Assembly (NCBI GenBank): GCA_023512255.1 | Contig: JAILZY010000018.1 | Span: forward strand, 1 to 52,752 | DNA: 52,752 bases | DNA from: a bacterium | Lineage (GTDB): Bacteria; SZUA-182; DTGQ01 | Direction: 5' to 3' | In this document: positions 43,457-52,677 of the stretch, one piece after another | Position numbering within the stretch: the first letter of the stretch is position 1 | Layout: each line of letters begins with the position of its first letter | Notes under the pieces: model-generated | What the model saw: the letters and a program-made list of their open reading frames with translations, nothing else | Told to the model about the DNA's origin: nothing | Database searches by the model: none | Made by a program: the position numbers and the translations under genes

Positions 43457-45565
43457 CTACCGGCTCAAAAGTTTTGAAAATGTGTCAATCCCATTCTCCT
43501 TTCCCCCGTGCACAGCCACCAGCTCAGGGTTCCAGCACCGGCGCTGGCTGAAGATATACCATCCTGCCTGAGCCATGATCTTAACCTTGCGCTCCATGCG
43601 GCTTACAACCTCAGGAAATTCAGCCGCCCGGTCTTTGTCTGGCTCATCCTCCACAAGATATAGGGAGGGTGGCCCACCTAGCCGGACCACTAGATAATAG
43701 CCATCCTGCACCAAGCCTAGTTTCTCATCATTAGCAGTAAGCATAGCGTACCCCTCATCCTCAGGGAGGCTGAGGAGGTCTCTCCCCCAGCAGTGATGGA
43801 CAAGCGGCTGGCGCAAGATGCCAATCAGAGTTGGCAAGATATCGATTTGGCTAGCAATGGTATGAATTCGCCGCCTGCTGCTGTCGCCAAGAATCTTTGG
43901 CCCATAGAAGAGGCAGGGTATATGGAACTGATTGAGGCTAAGATCGGTTCGATAGTCAAGATTTTTCCCATGATCGGCTACAATCACGAAGAGGGTATGG
44001 TCAAAATAGGGCTGTTTTCTGGCCTCCTCGAAAAAGCGGCCAAGGGCATAGTCTGAATATTTAAAAGAATTGAGAAATCTGCTTTGCACATGCTGCTGGG
44101 GATAGTAGGCATAGGGGGTGGGGATTCGATAGGGCTCGTGGTTGCTCACGGTCAACACCACGCCGACAAAGGGCTGAGGCAAGCGGGAAAATTCTTGGTT
44201 GGCCCGGTGGAAAACCTCCTCATCCGAGATTCCCCACTCGGTCTGAAAAGCCTCTTTTGGGAAATCTTCTTGGCCGACGAAGCGGTCAAATCCGTGGCGG
44301 CGGAAAAAACCCTCCATATTGTCAAAATTTAAATCCCCGCCGTAGATAAAGCAATTATGATAGCCGAGCGGTTTTAAGACACTGGCCAGGGTAAGCATCG
44401 GCTGCTGACTTTCCACCTTTTGCATCATCGAAAGACCAATCAGGCCAGGGTATGAGCACAAGATAGCAGTCAGGCCCCGATTGGTGCGACACCCATTGGC
44501 ATAGAAGCGATCAAAGAGAATCCCTTCTTGGGCCAGCCGATCGAATTGTGGGCTAGCCTGATATGCTCCTCCTAAGACTCCAATAAACTCAGCGGTAAAG
44601 CTTTCCATGATAATAATGACTACATTAGGTCGTTCAGGAGCGGAAGTAGCAGTAGTGGAAGCTGATGGAAAGTCCCGCCGCCGGACCAGTGGGTAGTCTG
44701 CCGAAAGAAAGGTTTCTGCAGGATGGGCCACTAAGAGCTGAACCGTGCGCACAGCCTCATCGGGCGTAGTAACACTTAGCTTTTTGGCCACTGAGCGGCT
44801 ATCCTCGATCATCTCTTGGTAGATGGACCGGCCCAGGGTAAAGATGCCGTTTAAAGCCAACTGGTTTGGAAAATTATGCTGGCTAAAATAGGCATATCCC
44901 CAGTTTATCGGCGAAGAGCTTACGGTGCCTCGCGCCCCAAAAACTAAGAGGCCAAGACCGCTCAGGAGCAAAAGAGCCCGCTGCCAGATGGGTCGGCAGC
45001 TTGATCGGCCAAGGTGCACTTGCCCAATCCAGAAAACTATCCCGATGAACAGCGCAGACACTACGGCCCATAATATGAGGTAGGGAATTACCGGATACTC
45101 TTGCCATATAGTCCGAAGAGCTGGGCCCATGGTTTCAAGGTACTGAACAGCCAAAAGGTTTAGCCGGGCATTGTAAGCGCCGAAAAATTCAAGATCAATC
45201 GTGGATAATAAGAAGAAAAATCCAAACACCGCACCTAGGATCATGAGAAAAGCAGCCCGGATTTTATGGCTTTTAGATAGAGGAAGAAACGAGGCAGGGA
45301 GAAAGAGGAGGATCAGAATATAGGAAACAATCACCATATCGAACCGCAGCCCCACCAGGAAGGCTCGCCCAATCTCTCCGGCAGGAATATCCGCAGCCAG
45401 CTTCAGATAGCGGAACAAGAGAAAGAGGCGAAACAGCCCAAAGAAGATCAGGCTAACCCCAAAGACCAGGCTGAAAAAAAGAAGCAGTCGGAATTCTTCG
45501 GCTAGCTTGCCGCTACCTGGCTTGACTTTCCTGGATAGCAAACTGTGTCTGATACAGGTGAGCAT
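43457..45565 (-). CDS. LtaS-like membrane sulfatase-fold transferase
   Basis: About 702 residues. The start is uncertain: an ATG at 45565 gives a 53-bp overlap with msbA, and an ATG at 45613 a longer one. Five N-terminal membrane helices (about 20-230) are followed by an extracytoplasmic sulfatase-fold domain: NVVIIIMESFTAEF (first metal Glu), the nucleophile region GCRTNRGLTAIL with a Thr, VSNHEPY and VADHGKNLDY (metal Asp/His). This is the lipoteichoic-acid-synthase-like family, whose Gram-negative members transfer phosphoglycerol or phosphoethanolamine to glycans or lipid A. Its place just after hldE and msbA favours an LPS or glucan modification role. Confidence 0.88.
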   Translation of the reverse strand: MLTCIRHSLLSRKVKPGSGKLAEEFRLLLFFSLVFGVSLIFFGLFRLFLLFRYLKLAADIPAGEIGRAFLVGLRFDMVIVSYILILLFLPASFLPLSKSHKIRAAFLMILGAVFGFFFLLSTIDLEFFGAYNARLNLLAVQYLETMGPALRTIWQEYPVIPYLILWAVVSALFIGIVFWIGQVHLGRSSCRPIWQRALLLLSGLGLLVFGARGTVSSSPINWGYAYFSQHNFPNQLALNGIFTLGRSIYQEMIEDSRSVAKKLSVTTPDEAVRTVQLLVAHPAETFLSADYPLVRRRDFPSASTTATSAPERPNVVIIIMESFTAEFIGVLGGAYQASPQFDRLAQEGILFDRFYANGCRTNRGLTAILCSYPGLIGLSMMQKVESQQPMLTLASVLKPLGYHNCFIYGGDLNFDNMEGFFRRHGFDRFVGQEDFPKEAFQTEWGISDEEVFHRANQEFSRLPQPFVGVVLTVSNHEPYRIPTPYAYYPQQHVQSRFLNSFKYSDYALGRFFEEARKQPYFDHTLFVIVADHGKNLDYRTDLSLNQFHIPCLFYGPKILGDSSRRRIHTIASQIDILPTLIGILRQPLVHHCWGRDLLSLPEDEGYAMLTANDEKLGLVQDGYYLVVRLGGPPSLYLVEDEPDKDRAAEFPEVVSRMERKVKIMAQAGWYIFSQRRCWNPELVAVHGGKENGIDTFSKLLSR

Positions 45566-47243
45566 AGATACCATTTTTAGCCAGCAAAGCGGCATGGTCT
45601 CCGATTTCCTCAATTTTCCCCTGATTCAGAACTACGATCCTGTGCGCCCCGCGCACCGTAGACAGCCGATGGGCGATAATAAAGGTGGTCCGGTCTTTCA
45701 TCAGATTCTCCAGGGCCTTTTGGACCAAGGCCTCAGATTTTGAGTCTAGCGATGAGGTAGCTTCATCAAGGATCAGAATGGCGGGATTTTTCAAAATCGC
45801 CCTGGCAATGGCCAGCCGCTGCTTCTGACCGCCCGAAAGTTTCACTCCCCGCTCGCCTACCCGAGTCTCATAACCTTGCGGCATCTGGCAGATAAAATCA
45901 TGAGCCAGGGCGGCCCGGGCTGCCGCGATTACTTCACTGTCGGTTGCCTCTGGCTTTCCATAGAGTATATTATTTTTTACCGTATCGTTAAATAAAATCG
46001 TCTCCTGGGTAACAATGCCTATCTGCTGCCTCAGCGAGCGCAAGGTCGCGGCTCGGATATCCAGACCATCGATGAGAATGCTTCCTGAGCTAACCTCGTA
46101 GAAGCGAGGAAGCAGGCTGACTAGCGTAGTCTTGCCTGCACCGCTACTGCCGACAATGGCTACAATCTCACCTCGAGAGACCGAAAGATTGATATTTCTA
46201 AGTACAGGCTGTTTTTCATACTGAAAACATACATCTCGATACTCGATACTCTGGCTAAAAGGGGGGATATCCACCGCGTTATCGGCTTCTCGCACACTCG
46301 GCTGAGCATCCAGAAATTCAAAAATTCGCTCCGAGGCGGCAATCCCATGCTGAATATCGTTATTCACCTGGGTCAGCTTTTTGATCGGGCTATACATCAT
46401 TAGCAGGGCAGCCATAAAGGAGAAAAAGTTACCTGGCGTGGATTTTCCGGCAATAACCTGCGCGCCGCCGAACCAGACAATAAAGGCAATGCCAAAAGAT
46501 CCCAGCAGCTCCATCAGCGGGCTAGAGAGTATGGCTACCCGTCCGGCACGCATCTGCTCGTTAAAGAATCGCCGGTTTTCCTGTTGGTAGCGCTCAATCT
46601 CCCGCTTCTCCATATGAAAGGCTTTGACAATCAAGGCTCCAGATAGGGTCTCATGCAGGATGACATTCAGATCAGCCACCTTTTGCTGAACCTTGCTACT
46701 GATACGACGCAGCTTTAATCCCATTTTGGCGATCAGGAGAGCCACAAAAGGCAGCACCAGTATGGCCATAATGGCCCACAGCCAATTGCAATAAAACATA
46801 ACTGACAGATAGCCGATTATATCCAGCGGCTCCCGCAAAAGATCTGCCAGTGAATGGGTGATGGCTCGCTGAACCAGCCCGACGTCATTATTGATTCGGG
46901 CCATGATCAGGCCGGTAGAGCGCTTGGTAAAAAAATCCATAGACAGAGAATGGATATGAGCAAAGAGCTCATTGCGCAAACTCATCACTACCCGCTCCCC
47001 AATGTACATCATCAGATATCCCTGTATATAGCTGAAGGCACCTTTTAGAAAGTAGAGAAGCAAGATGGCCAGCGGCAGTAGCTTGAGCATGATCCAGCGC
47101 TTATTGATAAAGATATCATCCAGCACTGGCTTGACCATATAGGCAATTAAGGAATTGAGAGCTGCAGTCAGGACCATGCACAGGATGGCTATGGCCATTT
47201 TTTTCCAGTAAGGATGCACAAACCTGAGAAGACGCTTATACAT
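45513..47243 (-). CDS. msbA: MsbA-type lipid A/LPS flippase ABC transporter
   Basis: A 576-residue half-transporter from the ATG at 47243; a GTG at 47249 is in frame. Six membrane helices (about 1-310) include the MARINNDVGLVQRAITHSL segment. The ATPase has Walker A VGSSGAGKTTLVSLL, the Q-loop QQIGIVTQE, signature LSGGQKQRLAIARA, Walker B AILILDEATSSLD and the switch IIAHRLSTV. MsbA flips lipid A-core across the inner membrane. The start overlaps the hldE stop by a few bases and the end overlaps the LtaS-like gene, so the three are translationally coupled. The LPS context supports MsbA over other half-transporters. Confidence 0.88.
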   Translation of the reverse strand: MYKRLLRFVHPYWKKMAIAILCMVLTAALNSLIAYMVKPVLDDIFINKRWIMLKLLPLAILLLYFLKGAFSYIQGYLMMYIGERVVMSLRNELFAHIHSLSMDFFTKRSTGLIMARINNDVGLVQRAITHSLADLLREPLDIIGYLSVMFYCNWLWAIMAILVLPFVALLIAKMGLKLRRISSKVQQKVADLNVILHETLSGALIVKAFHMEKREIERYQQENRRFFNEQMRAGRVAILSSPLMELLGSFGIAFIVWFGGAQVIAGKSTPGNFFSFMAALLMMYSPIKKLTQVNNDIQHGIAASERIFEFLDAQPSVREADNAVDIPPFSQSIEYRDVCFQYEKQPVLRNINLSVSRGEIVAIVGSSGAGKTTLVSLLPRFYEVSSGSILIDGLDIRAATLRSLRQQIGIVTQETILFNDTVKNNILYGKPEATDSEVIAAARAALAHDFICQMPQGYETRVGERGVKLSGGQKQRLAIARAILKNPAILILDEATSSLDSKSEALVQKALENLMKDRTTFIIAHRLSTVRGAHRIVVLNQGKIEEIGDHAALLAKNGIYAHLYQTQFAIQESQAR

Positions 47244-48780
47244 TTCCACGGGCCGTCACCTTATCCTTATCATGTTCCTGCTTTTGATCTATCCCCCTTT
47301 TTTGCTCTTGCGGCTGGTGGTGGCTTAAGATTTTGGCAATTATGCTGCTGGTAGAGATGTTCTGCTCAAGGTCCACCAGTTTGACTACCCCCCCATAGCG
47401 CTCGACGATCTCCCAGCCCACAACCTCGCTCTTGCGGTAGTCGGCCCCCTTGACCAAGACATCCGGCTTCAAGGCAGCAATGAGCTTGTGCGGGGTGTCC
47501 TCCTGAAAAATAACCACATAGTCTACGCAAGTTAAAGCCGAAAGCAGCCTGGCCCGCTCCTCTTGGCCCATGCAGGGGCGATTTGGGCCTTTGAGCCGCC
47601 GAATCGAATGATCATCATTGACAGCCACAATCAACACATCTCCAAAACTTCGAGCCTCATGGAGCAGCTTGATATGTCCGACATGCAAAAGATCGAAACA
47701 GCCGTTCGTAAACACAATCCGCTGTCCCTTCAGTCTGCAGCGGCAAACAATCTCGGTCAACTCGGCCAGTGTCCTAATTTTCTGATCGGCCTCATTCTGA
47801 GTGCCTGCACAGGCAGCCAGAATCTCAGCCCCGGTTACAGTAGCCGTGCCTACCTTGCCGACCACAACTCCTGCGGCCAGGTTAGCCAGCTCTGCGGCCT
47901 CATCTAGCTCAAGCCCGGCCAAATAGCCCAAAGTCAAGGCAGCAAGGGCCGTATCTCCAGCTCCTGAAACATCAAAGACCTCTCTGGCCCGGGTGGGTAA
48001 GGTCATCGGCTCATGCCCCCGGCGGATTAGAGAGATACCGTCCTTCCCTCTGGTTATAACCACTCCCTCAAGCTCAAGCTCTCGCAGGAGCTTTTCTCCG
48101 GCCGTGCGGACATCTTCCTCACTGCGGATAAGCATTCCCGCTGCCTGGCCAGCCTCCTTCTGATTAGGGGTGATATAATGGGCCTTGTGGTATTTTTGAT
48201 ATGATATACCTTTAGGATCAACAAATACCGGCTTGCCCTGATCCCGGCCTAGGTTAATAATCGTGCGAAGTAGCTGGTCGGTTAAGACCCCTTTCTGATA
48301 ATCGGACAAAATGATAGCCGCACTTTCCGAAAGATGCTCTCTGACATAGTCTACGATTTTTTCTTCCCATAAAGGGCTGATAGGACAACGAACCTCCCGG
48401 TCGATGCGCAGAACCTGCTGGCTGGCTGCCAGAATCCGGGTTTTTCTGGTGGTCGGACGGCTAGGATCTTGAAAAATACCCTCAGTGGGTACTCCCCAGC
48501 GGGCAAATTCTGAAAGCAGAGCCTCAGCCCCGGCGTCCTGCCCAATAACCGTGCCTATTCGGACCTGGCCACCTAGGCTGATAATATTGGCTACCACATT
48601 AGCGGCCCCTCCCAGGGTTACAAACTCCCGCTGAACATCCACTACCTGCACCGGCGCCTCAGGAGAGATTCGCTCCACCTCGCCCCATAAGTATTCATCG
48701 AGCATGACATCACCTACCACCAGAACTATCTGCTGGCTGATGCGAGAGAGAGTTTCATTTAGTCTTTGGCGGGTCAACAT
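47236..48780 (-). CDS. hldE: Bifunctional heptose-7-phosphate kinase / heptose-1-phosphate adenylyltransferase
   Basis: A 514-residue two-domain enzyme for ADP-heptose, the LPS inner-core sugar. Residues 1-330 are a PfkB kinase (VVGDVMLDEYLWGEV, TLGGAANVVANI, catalytic loop DVSGAGDTALAAL). About 355-480 is the cytidylyltransferase-like domain (FTNGCFDLLHVGHIKLLHEA, VAVNDDHSIRRLKGPNRP). Full length, and the first gene of the hldE-msbA-LtaS-like operon. It shows the organism makes heptose-containing LPS. The other heptose genes (gmhA, gmhB, hldD) are not in the window. Confidence 0.95.
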   Translation of the reverse strand: MLTRQRLNETLSRISQQIVLVVGDVMLDEYLWGEVERISPEAPVQVVDVQREFVTLGGAANVVANIISLGGQVRIGTVIGQDAGAEALLSEFARWGVPTEGIFQDPSRPTTRKTRILAASQQVLRIDREVRCPISPLWEEKIVDYVREHLSESAAIILSDYQKGVLTDQLLRTIINLGRDQGKPVFVDPKGISYQKYHKAHYITPNQKEAGQAAGMLIRSEEDVRTAGEKLLRELELEGVVITRGKDGISLIRRGHEPMTLPTRAREVFDVSGAGDTALAALTLGYLAGLELDEAAELANLAAGVVVGKVGTATVTGAEILAACAGTQNEADQKIRTLAELTEIVCRCRLKGQRIVFTNGCFDLLHVGHIKLLHEARSFGDVLIVAVNDDHSIRRLKGPNRPCMGQEERARLLSALTCVDYVVIFQEDTPHKLIAALKPDVLVKGADYRKSEVVGWEIVERYGGVVKLVDLEQNISTSSIIAKILSHHQPQEQKRGIDQKQEHDKDKVTARGNV

Positions 48781-48860
48781 GTTGGAGGATGCCCTTTATA
48801 CTTGGAGGCTACCTTATATTTATTTATGCCATATTACTTTATTTATACCATACTACTTAT

Positions 48861-48974
48861 TGGTTCTTTAGCTAAGTGCGTAACACAAGTGCGCAGCAGA
48901 TCCAATTATCCAATCAATTGTAAGTGCGGACCTTGTGCCGCCGCAGCTTGCGCACTTTGTTAGCGAACAGACCA
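48861..48974. repeat. Inverted-repeat (MITE-like) element, copy C
   Basis: Ends TGGTTCTTTAGCTAAGTGCG and CGCACTTTGTTAGCGAACAG (then ACCA), in the same orientation as copy A. TTATACCATACTAC flanks it on both sides (48844-48857 and 48976-48989), which could be a target duplication, although more copies of that 14-mer lie to the left. It sits between the hldE promoter side and the hisC-like gene. Confidence 0.85.
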
Positions 48975-49054
48975 CTTATACCATACTACCGTAAAAAAAC
49001 TTACAAATATCCATGTATTGTGTATTTGTATTGTGTATTATGTCTACGGATTAT

Positions 49055-50170
49055 TTAAGAACAAGAGGTTAGAACCTTTTCCATAGCCTGAATTAGCTTC
49101 CGGTTCTCTTCTTCCAGCCCGATGGTGATTCGAACCGCATTCGGCAGGCCATATTCCTTGACCGTGCGAACGATTACTCCTTCGGCCAGCATCCGGTCAC
49201 TGAAAGGTTTTGCATCCTGGCCTACATCTACTAGGATAAAATTGGCCACCGAAGGAACATAAGATACCTTCAGACGGTCAAATTCACGGCACAGGTACTG
49301 ATAGCCAGCCCGGTTTACCTCTTTGCTTCGGCGCAAGTGCTCATCATCCTCCAAAGCCGCCTCAGCCGCGACCTGCGCCAGGGAATTAACGTTAAAGGGC
49401 TGGCGGACCCGGTTCATCAGGGAAATTAACTCACTGGAGCCGATTCCATACCCGATGCGCAATCCAGCCAGACCGTAGATTTTGGAAAAGGTTCGGACGA
49501 TCAGAACCGGCTGATCGGGATGAGCCCGTAGGTAAGCAATAGAGTCGGGGAAGGCGGCATCATCGTCCACATACTCGATATAAGCTTCATCGATCACACA
49601 AATAGCTGATTTTGGTACCTGCTGTAAAAACCAACTCATCTCCTCTGCCCCTACCATTGTGCCCGTAGGGTTATTGGGATTAGCGATGAAGATAAGTTTA
49701 GTTTTTGGGGTTATAGCCTTGGCCATGCTTCTAAGGTCATGGGTATGCTCTTTTAGCGGCACTAGGATATTTTCCCCATCAGCGGCCTGAACCAGGAGGC
49801 TGTAGATAATGAAGGCCGGGCGGCCACTGATAGCCTCTTGGCCGGGAGCGAGAAAGGTGCGGACCACCAGCTCTAAGATTTCGTTGGTGCCATTGCCTAG
49901 AATAATCTGATCGGGGGAAACCCCAAGTTTTGCGGCCAGTGCTTGCTTGAGATAAAATCCGCTTCCGTCAGGATAGCGATGGAGGTCGAAGATGGCCTTC
50001 TGTATGGCCTGAATAGCCCTAGGGGAAGGACCGCAGGGGTTTTCATTAGAGGCCAGCTTAATCACTTCAGTAAGCCCTAATTCTCGTTGCACTTCGGAAA
50101 TGGGTTTTCCGGGTAAATATGGGTGAAGCTGAAGAATATGTTTTTGAGCTAGATCTTTCATTTTATTCAT
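49055..50170 (-). CDS. hisC: Histidinol-phosphate/aromatic aminotransferase (HisC family)
   Basis: A 371-residue class I/II PLP aminotransferase: SNENPCGPSPRA, ELVVRTFLAPG, FIANPNNPTGTM, VIDEAYIEYV, VRTFSKIYGLAGLRIGYG (PLP Lys in SK) and VRITIGLEEEN. It has the HisC family length. No his operon is visible, and the gene follows pheA, so it may work as the phenylpyruvate/aromatic aminotransferase as well as, or instead of, in histidine synthesis. A hairpin terminator or attenuator lies between the two genes. Confidence 0.9.
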   Translation of the reverse strand: MNKMKDLAQKHILQLHPYLPGKPISEVQRELGLTEVIKLASNENPCGPSPRAIQAIQKAIFDLHRYPDGSGFYLKQALAAKLGVSPDQIILGNGTNEILELVVRTFLAPGQEAISGRPAFIIYSLLVQAADGENILVPLKEHTHDLRSMAKAITPKTKLIFIANPNNPTGTMVGAEEMSWFLQQVPKSAICVIDEAYIEYVDDDAAFPDSIAYLRAHPDQPVLIVRTFSKIYGLAGLRIGYGIGSSELISLMNRVRQPFNVNSLAQVAAEAALEDDEHLRRSKEVNRAGYQYLCREFDRLKVSYVPSVANFILVDVGQDAKPFSDRMLAEGVIVRTVKEYGLPNAVRITIGLEEENRKLIQAMEKVLTSCS

Positions 50171-50211
50171 CCTTATAAATCGACAGCAGCCCCAAAAGGA
50201 GCCACAGATAA

Positions 50212-50249
50212 GGAAAAACCCTCACAGAGAGGCGGCCAGCTATGAGGGT
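50212..50249 (-). terminator. Terminator or attenuator between pheA and the hisC-like gene
   Basis: On the minus strand ACCCTCA pairs with TGAGGGT across an 18-nt loop, and the second arm runs straight into TTTTT. It lies in the 127-bp gap after pheA, so the two genes are either separate transcripts or joined by partial read-through. Confidence 0.6.
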
Positions 50250-50297
50250 AGCGTTGATATTTTTTACGATATTGATATTTTTCTCCCTTTTTGTGCC

Positions 50298-51374
50298 TTA
50301 TCCTGCATTAAGTTTGCTTTTTGGATATGATCCCAGAATCTTAAAAAAGTCACAGTGAGCCTGCAAGTCATCGAGCAGCTTAACTACCCGCTCATCCTGA
50401 ACATGGCCATCAAAGTCAACTAAGAATACCGACTCCCAGGGGCGGTTAGGAATGGGCCGGGATTCTATACGGCGGAGGTTTATCTGATGATGAACAAAGG
50501 GCTGGAGGAGTAAAGAGAGTGCGCCGATCTGATCTTTCATGGAAAACAGGATCGAAGTCTGATCATCTCCGGTTGGTTGGCTCATCCCCTTCCATAAGAC
50601 CAGAAAACGGGCAAAATTATGGGTATTATCTTCAATCCGTTTGCATACCGTGTGCAGTTGGTATAGTCCACGGATGGTTTCTTCGGCAATGAGGGCTGCG
50701 GTATCATCATTATGGACCAGCTCAACAGCCCGAAAAGTGCTAGGAACCTCGATGATTGCCTTTCCAGCCATATTCTCGCGAAGCCATTGGCTACACTGAG
50801 CAATCGACTGGGGATGAGCATAGACTTTTTCGATTTTCTCAAGTTCGGTATGCCGGGCAAGTAGGTCATGCCGGATATTGAGAATAATCTCAGTGCAGGT
50901 TTTCAGTTCCGAATCAATGAAAAGATCAAGGGTATGACTGGCCACCCCTTCGGTGGAATTCTCTAGGGGAACAACTCCGTAATCAGCTTGGTCCCTCTCC
51001 ACCGCGGAAAATACCCGACTGAGACTGCTCATCGGAGTCAAGGAGGCCGAAAGACCAAATTTTTTCAAGGCTGCAATATGGGTAAAGGTAGCCTCAGGGC
51101 CAAGATAGGCGACTCTCATTGGCTTTTCCAGGGAGAGCGAGGCTGAGATAATCTCACGGAATACGGATCTTACCGAAGATGCAGGAAAAGGGCCTTTATT
51201 CATCTTTTGCAGCCTGGTCAAAATTTGCTCTTCCCGACTGGGATCATAGTAAGCCCGACTGCTTTTGGCCTTGGACCTGCCAATTTCTTTGACCACTTCA
51301 GCCCGGGCATTTAATAGGTCCAGGATCTGATTGTCAATTTCATCGATTTTTTTTCTCAAACTCTCTAAATTCAC
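50298..51374 (-). CDS. pheA: Chorismate mutase-prephenate dehydratase (P-protein)
   Basis: A 358-residue bifunctional enzyme of phenylalanine synthesis, starting at GTG (51374). Residues 1-85 are an AroQ chorismate mutase (LRKKIDEIDNQILDLLNARAEV). About 92-270 is prephenate dehydratase (VAYLGPEATFTHIAAL, VPLENSTEGVA, and the TRF-type motif in DNTHNFARF). The C-terminal ACT domain has GALS and ESRP, the usual phenylalanine-binding motifs, so feedback inhibition is expected. Full length. Confidence 0.95.
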   Translation of the reverse strand: MNLESLRKKIDEIDNQILDLLNARAEVVKEIGRSKAKSSRAYYDPSREEQILTRLQKMNKGPFPASSVRSVFREIISASLSLEKPMRVAYLGPEATFTHIAALKKFGLSASLTPMSSLSRVFSAVERDQADYGVVPLENSTEGVASHTLDLFIDSELKTCTEIILNIRHDLLARHTELEKIEKVYAHPQSIAQCSQWLRENMAGKAIIEVPSTFRAVELVHNDDTAALIAEETIRGLYQLHTVCKRIEDNTHNFARFLVLWKGMSQPTGDDQTSILFSMKDQIGALSLLLQPFVHHQINLRRIESRPIPNRPWESVFLVDFDGHVQDERVVKLLDDLQAHCDFFKILGSYPKSKLNAG

Positions 51375-51451
51375 CGTTATTATTCTCCAATCGAGCGATA
51401 TTTTTTTCTTTAGGCTACTCTCATGCTTTATTCTTATTTCCTGGCATAGAA

Positions 51452-51576
51452 TTCAATGCTCCTCTTGCTAAAAAGTGCGCAATTTTGGGCAGCCCCCCTT
51501 GTGTCCGCCCCTACGATTGTGATTGGATAATCGGATCTGCTCTCGCACCTAGCAAAAGAACCATTTTAAGGTTAAA
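51452..51576. repeat. Inverted-repeat (MITE-like) element, copy E
   Basis: Ends CTCTTGCTAAAAAGTGCG and CGCACCTAGCAAAAGAACCA are inverted. The interior GGGCAGCCCCCCTTGTGTCC then GCCCCTACGATTG resembles copy D, but its GC-rich core is inverted relative to D. It lies in the 398-bp gap 51375-51772, where I see no gene. Confidence 0.75.
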
Positions 51577-51772
51577 ATGCTAATTAACCCTAGGATTAGG
51601 GTGGATTGAATTTACAGGAATTTGGGTCGATTGTCAAGAACAAGAAAACAATCCAGCATCTCAAGAGATAAGGCGCAGAATTCACCTCTTCAGATGGCGG
51701 CTATTTCTTAGGTTGCGGAATGATTGCCTTATTTAGTTTAATCTTTATTCTTTTCTCTTCATCCCTTATGCG

Positions 51773-52315
51773 CTAGACAGCGGGAGCCAATCCAGCCGCT
51801 AGGCCAGGAGCGATTGCTGTTGTGGTGCCAATGAGAGGAGAAACAGGAAAAACGGCGGTTATGGCTGCTGTTTGAGTCTGAGTATAAGGGCTTGTCGGGA
51901 TAGTAAGAAGTGATGGAAGAATGAATGTATAGGATGTAGTTGAAGTCGAGGTAGCGTTTAATGAGGTTGTTGTCGCGGGTATTGTCGAAGTAACCTGGAT
52001 AGCCGAGAGGGTGGGAACGGAAAAGATCGTGATCGTAGCCGCAGCTAATCTTTGTACAGGGCTTGGAATACTGATTTGCGGCCTCAGCATGAGGGGCAAG
52101 GGAAGCTGGATAGAAGGCGCCACGGCAGGAACTATTTGAAAGGGTAGGAGCGGTGGATAAAGGATAGGAGCTCCATACCCCAGTGCGAGCCGTAAAGGTG
52201 GAGAAAGCAGGGGTAATACCCAATAACTTGAAAATGGGATTACTTGAGCTGTTGCAGTTTTAAAAAAAACCAGTATGCTGATCAGGATAACCGAAAATAA
52301 AGAAAATTTCCTCAT
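51773..52315 (-). CDS. Secreted low-complexity Pro/Leu/Thr/Ala-rich protein, unknown
   Basis: A 180-residue exported protein with GGAGG before the ATG. Signal peptide about 1-23 (MRKFSLFSVILISILVFF, cleavage after ATA). The mature part begins QVIPFSSYWVLPLLSPPLRL, then is rich in Pro, Leu, Ile, Thr, Ser and Ala, has no Cys, His, Asp or Glu to speak of, and ends APGLAAGLAPAV. I recognise no family. It mirrors, in composition, size and position next to the terminal repeat, the protein at 114-740. A hydrophobic surface or structural protein is a guess from composition. Confidence 0.72.
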   Translation of the reverse strand: MRKFSLFSVILISILVFFKTATAQVIPFSSYWVLPLLSPPLRLALGYGAPILYPPLLPFQIVPAVAPSIQLPLPLMLRPQISIPSPVQRLAAATITIFSVPTLSAIQVTSTIPATTTSLNATSTSTTSYTFILPSLLTIPTSPYTQTQTAAITAVFPVSPLIGTTTAIAPGLAAGLAPAV

Positions 52316-52480
52316 TGTTTGGTTCCTCCCAAATGGTGATTAAGTTACAATGCTGACTGCACTGAAAAGCTGATTTTCTATTCAATATTCAATAGCTAAA
52401 GCTATACAAAGCTATGCTCTTGGTATTTTTTAAAATGCTTAACATATTGAAACTCTGTCCTAACCCTAATAATGTAGGCT

Positions 52481-52518
52481 AAGGTACAAGATAAGGTACA
52501 AGATATATCGACGATATA
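52481..52518. promoter_or_regulatory. Tandem 12-mer and short palindrome upstream of the last gene
   Basis: AAGGTACAAGAT is repeated exactly (52481-52492 and 52493-52504), followed by TATATCG-A-CGATATA (52504-52518), a 7-bp inverted repeat. They lie 166-203 bp upstream of the secreted-protein gene start at 52315 and could bind a regulator. The rest of 52316-52677 is AT-rich with no gene seen. Confidence 0.4.
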
Positions 52519-52677
52519 TACTTGAATTATATGCTTGAAAAATTCGATACACGTTCGGGAGGAAGAGATAATCAATAACGTTCAAGATCAAGAATGCCAC
52601 AAAATATATATATTTCAAGATACACTGAAAGCGGATTAAAAATCAATAGATAAGTGTCAACAACAGATGTTCCCCAT

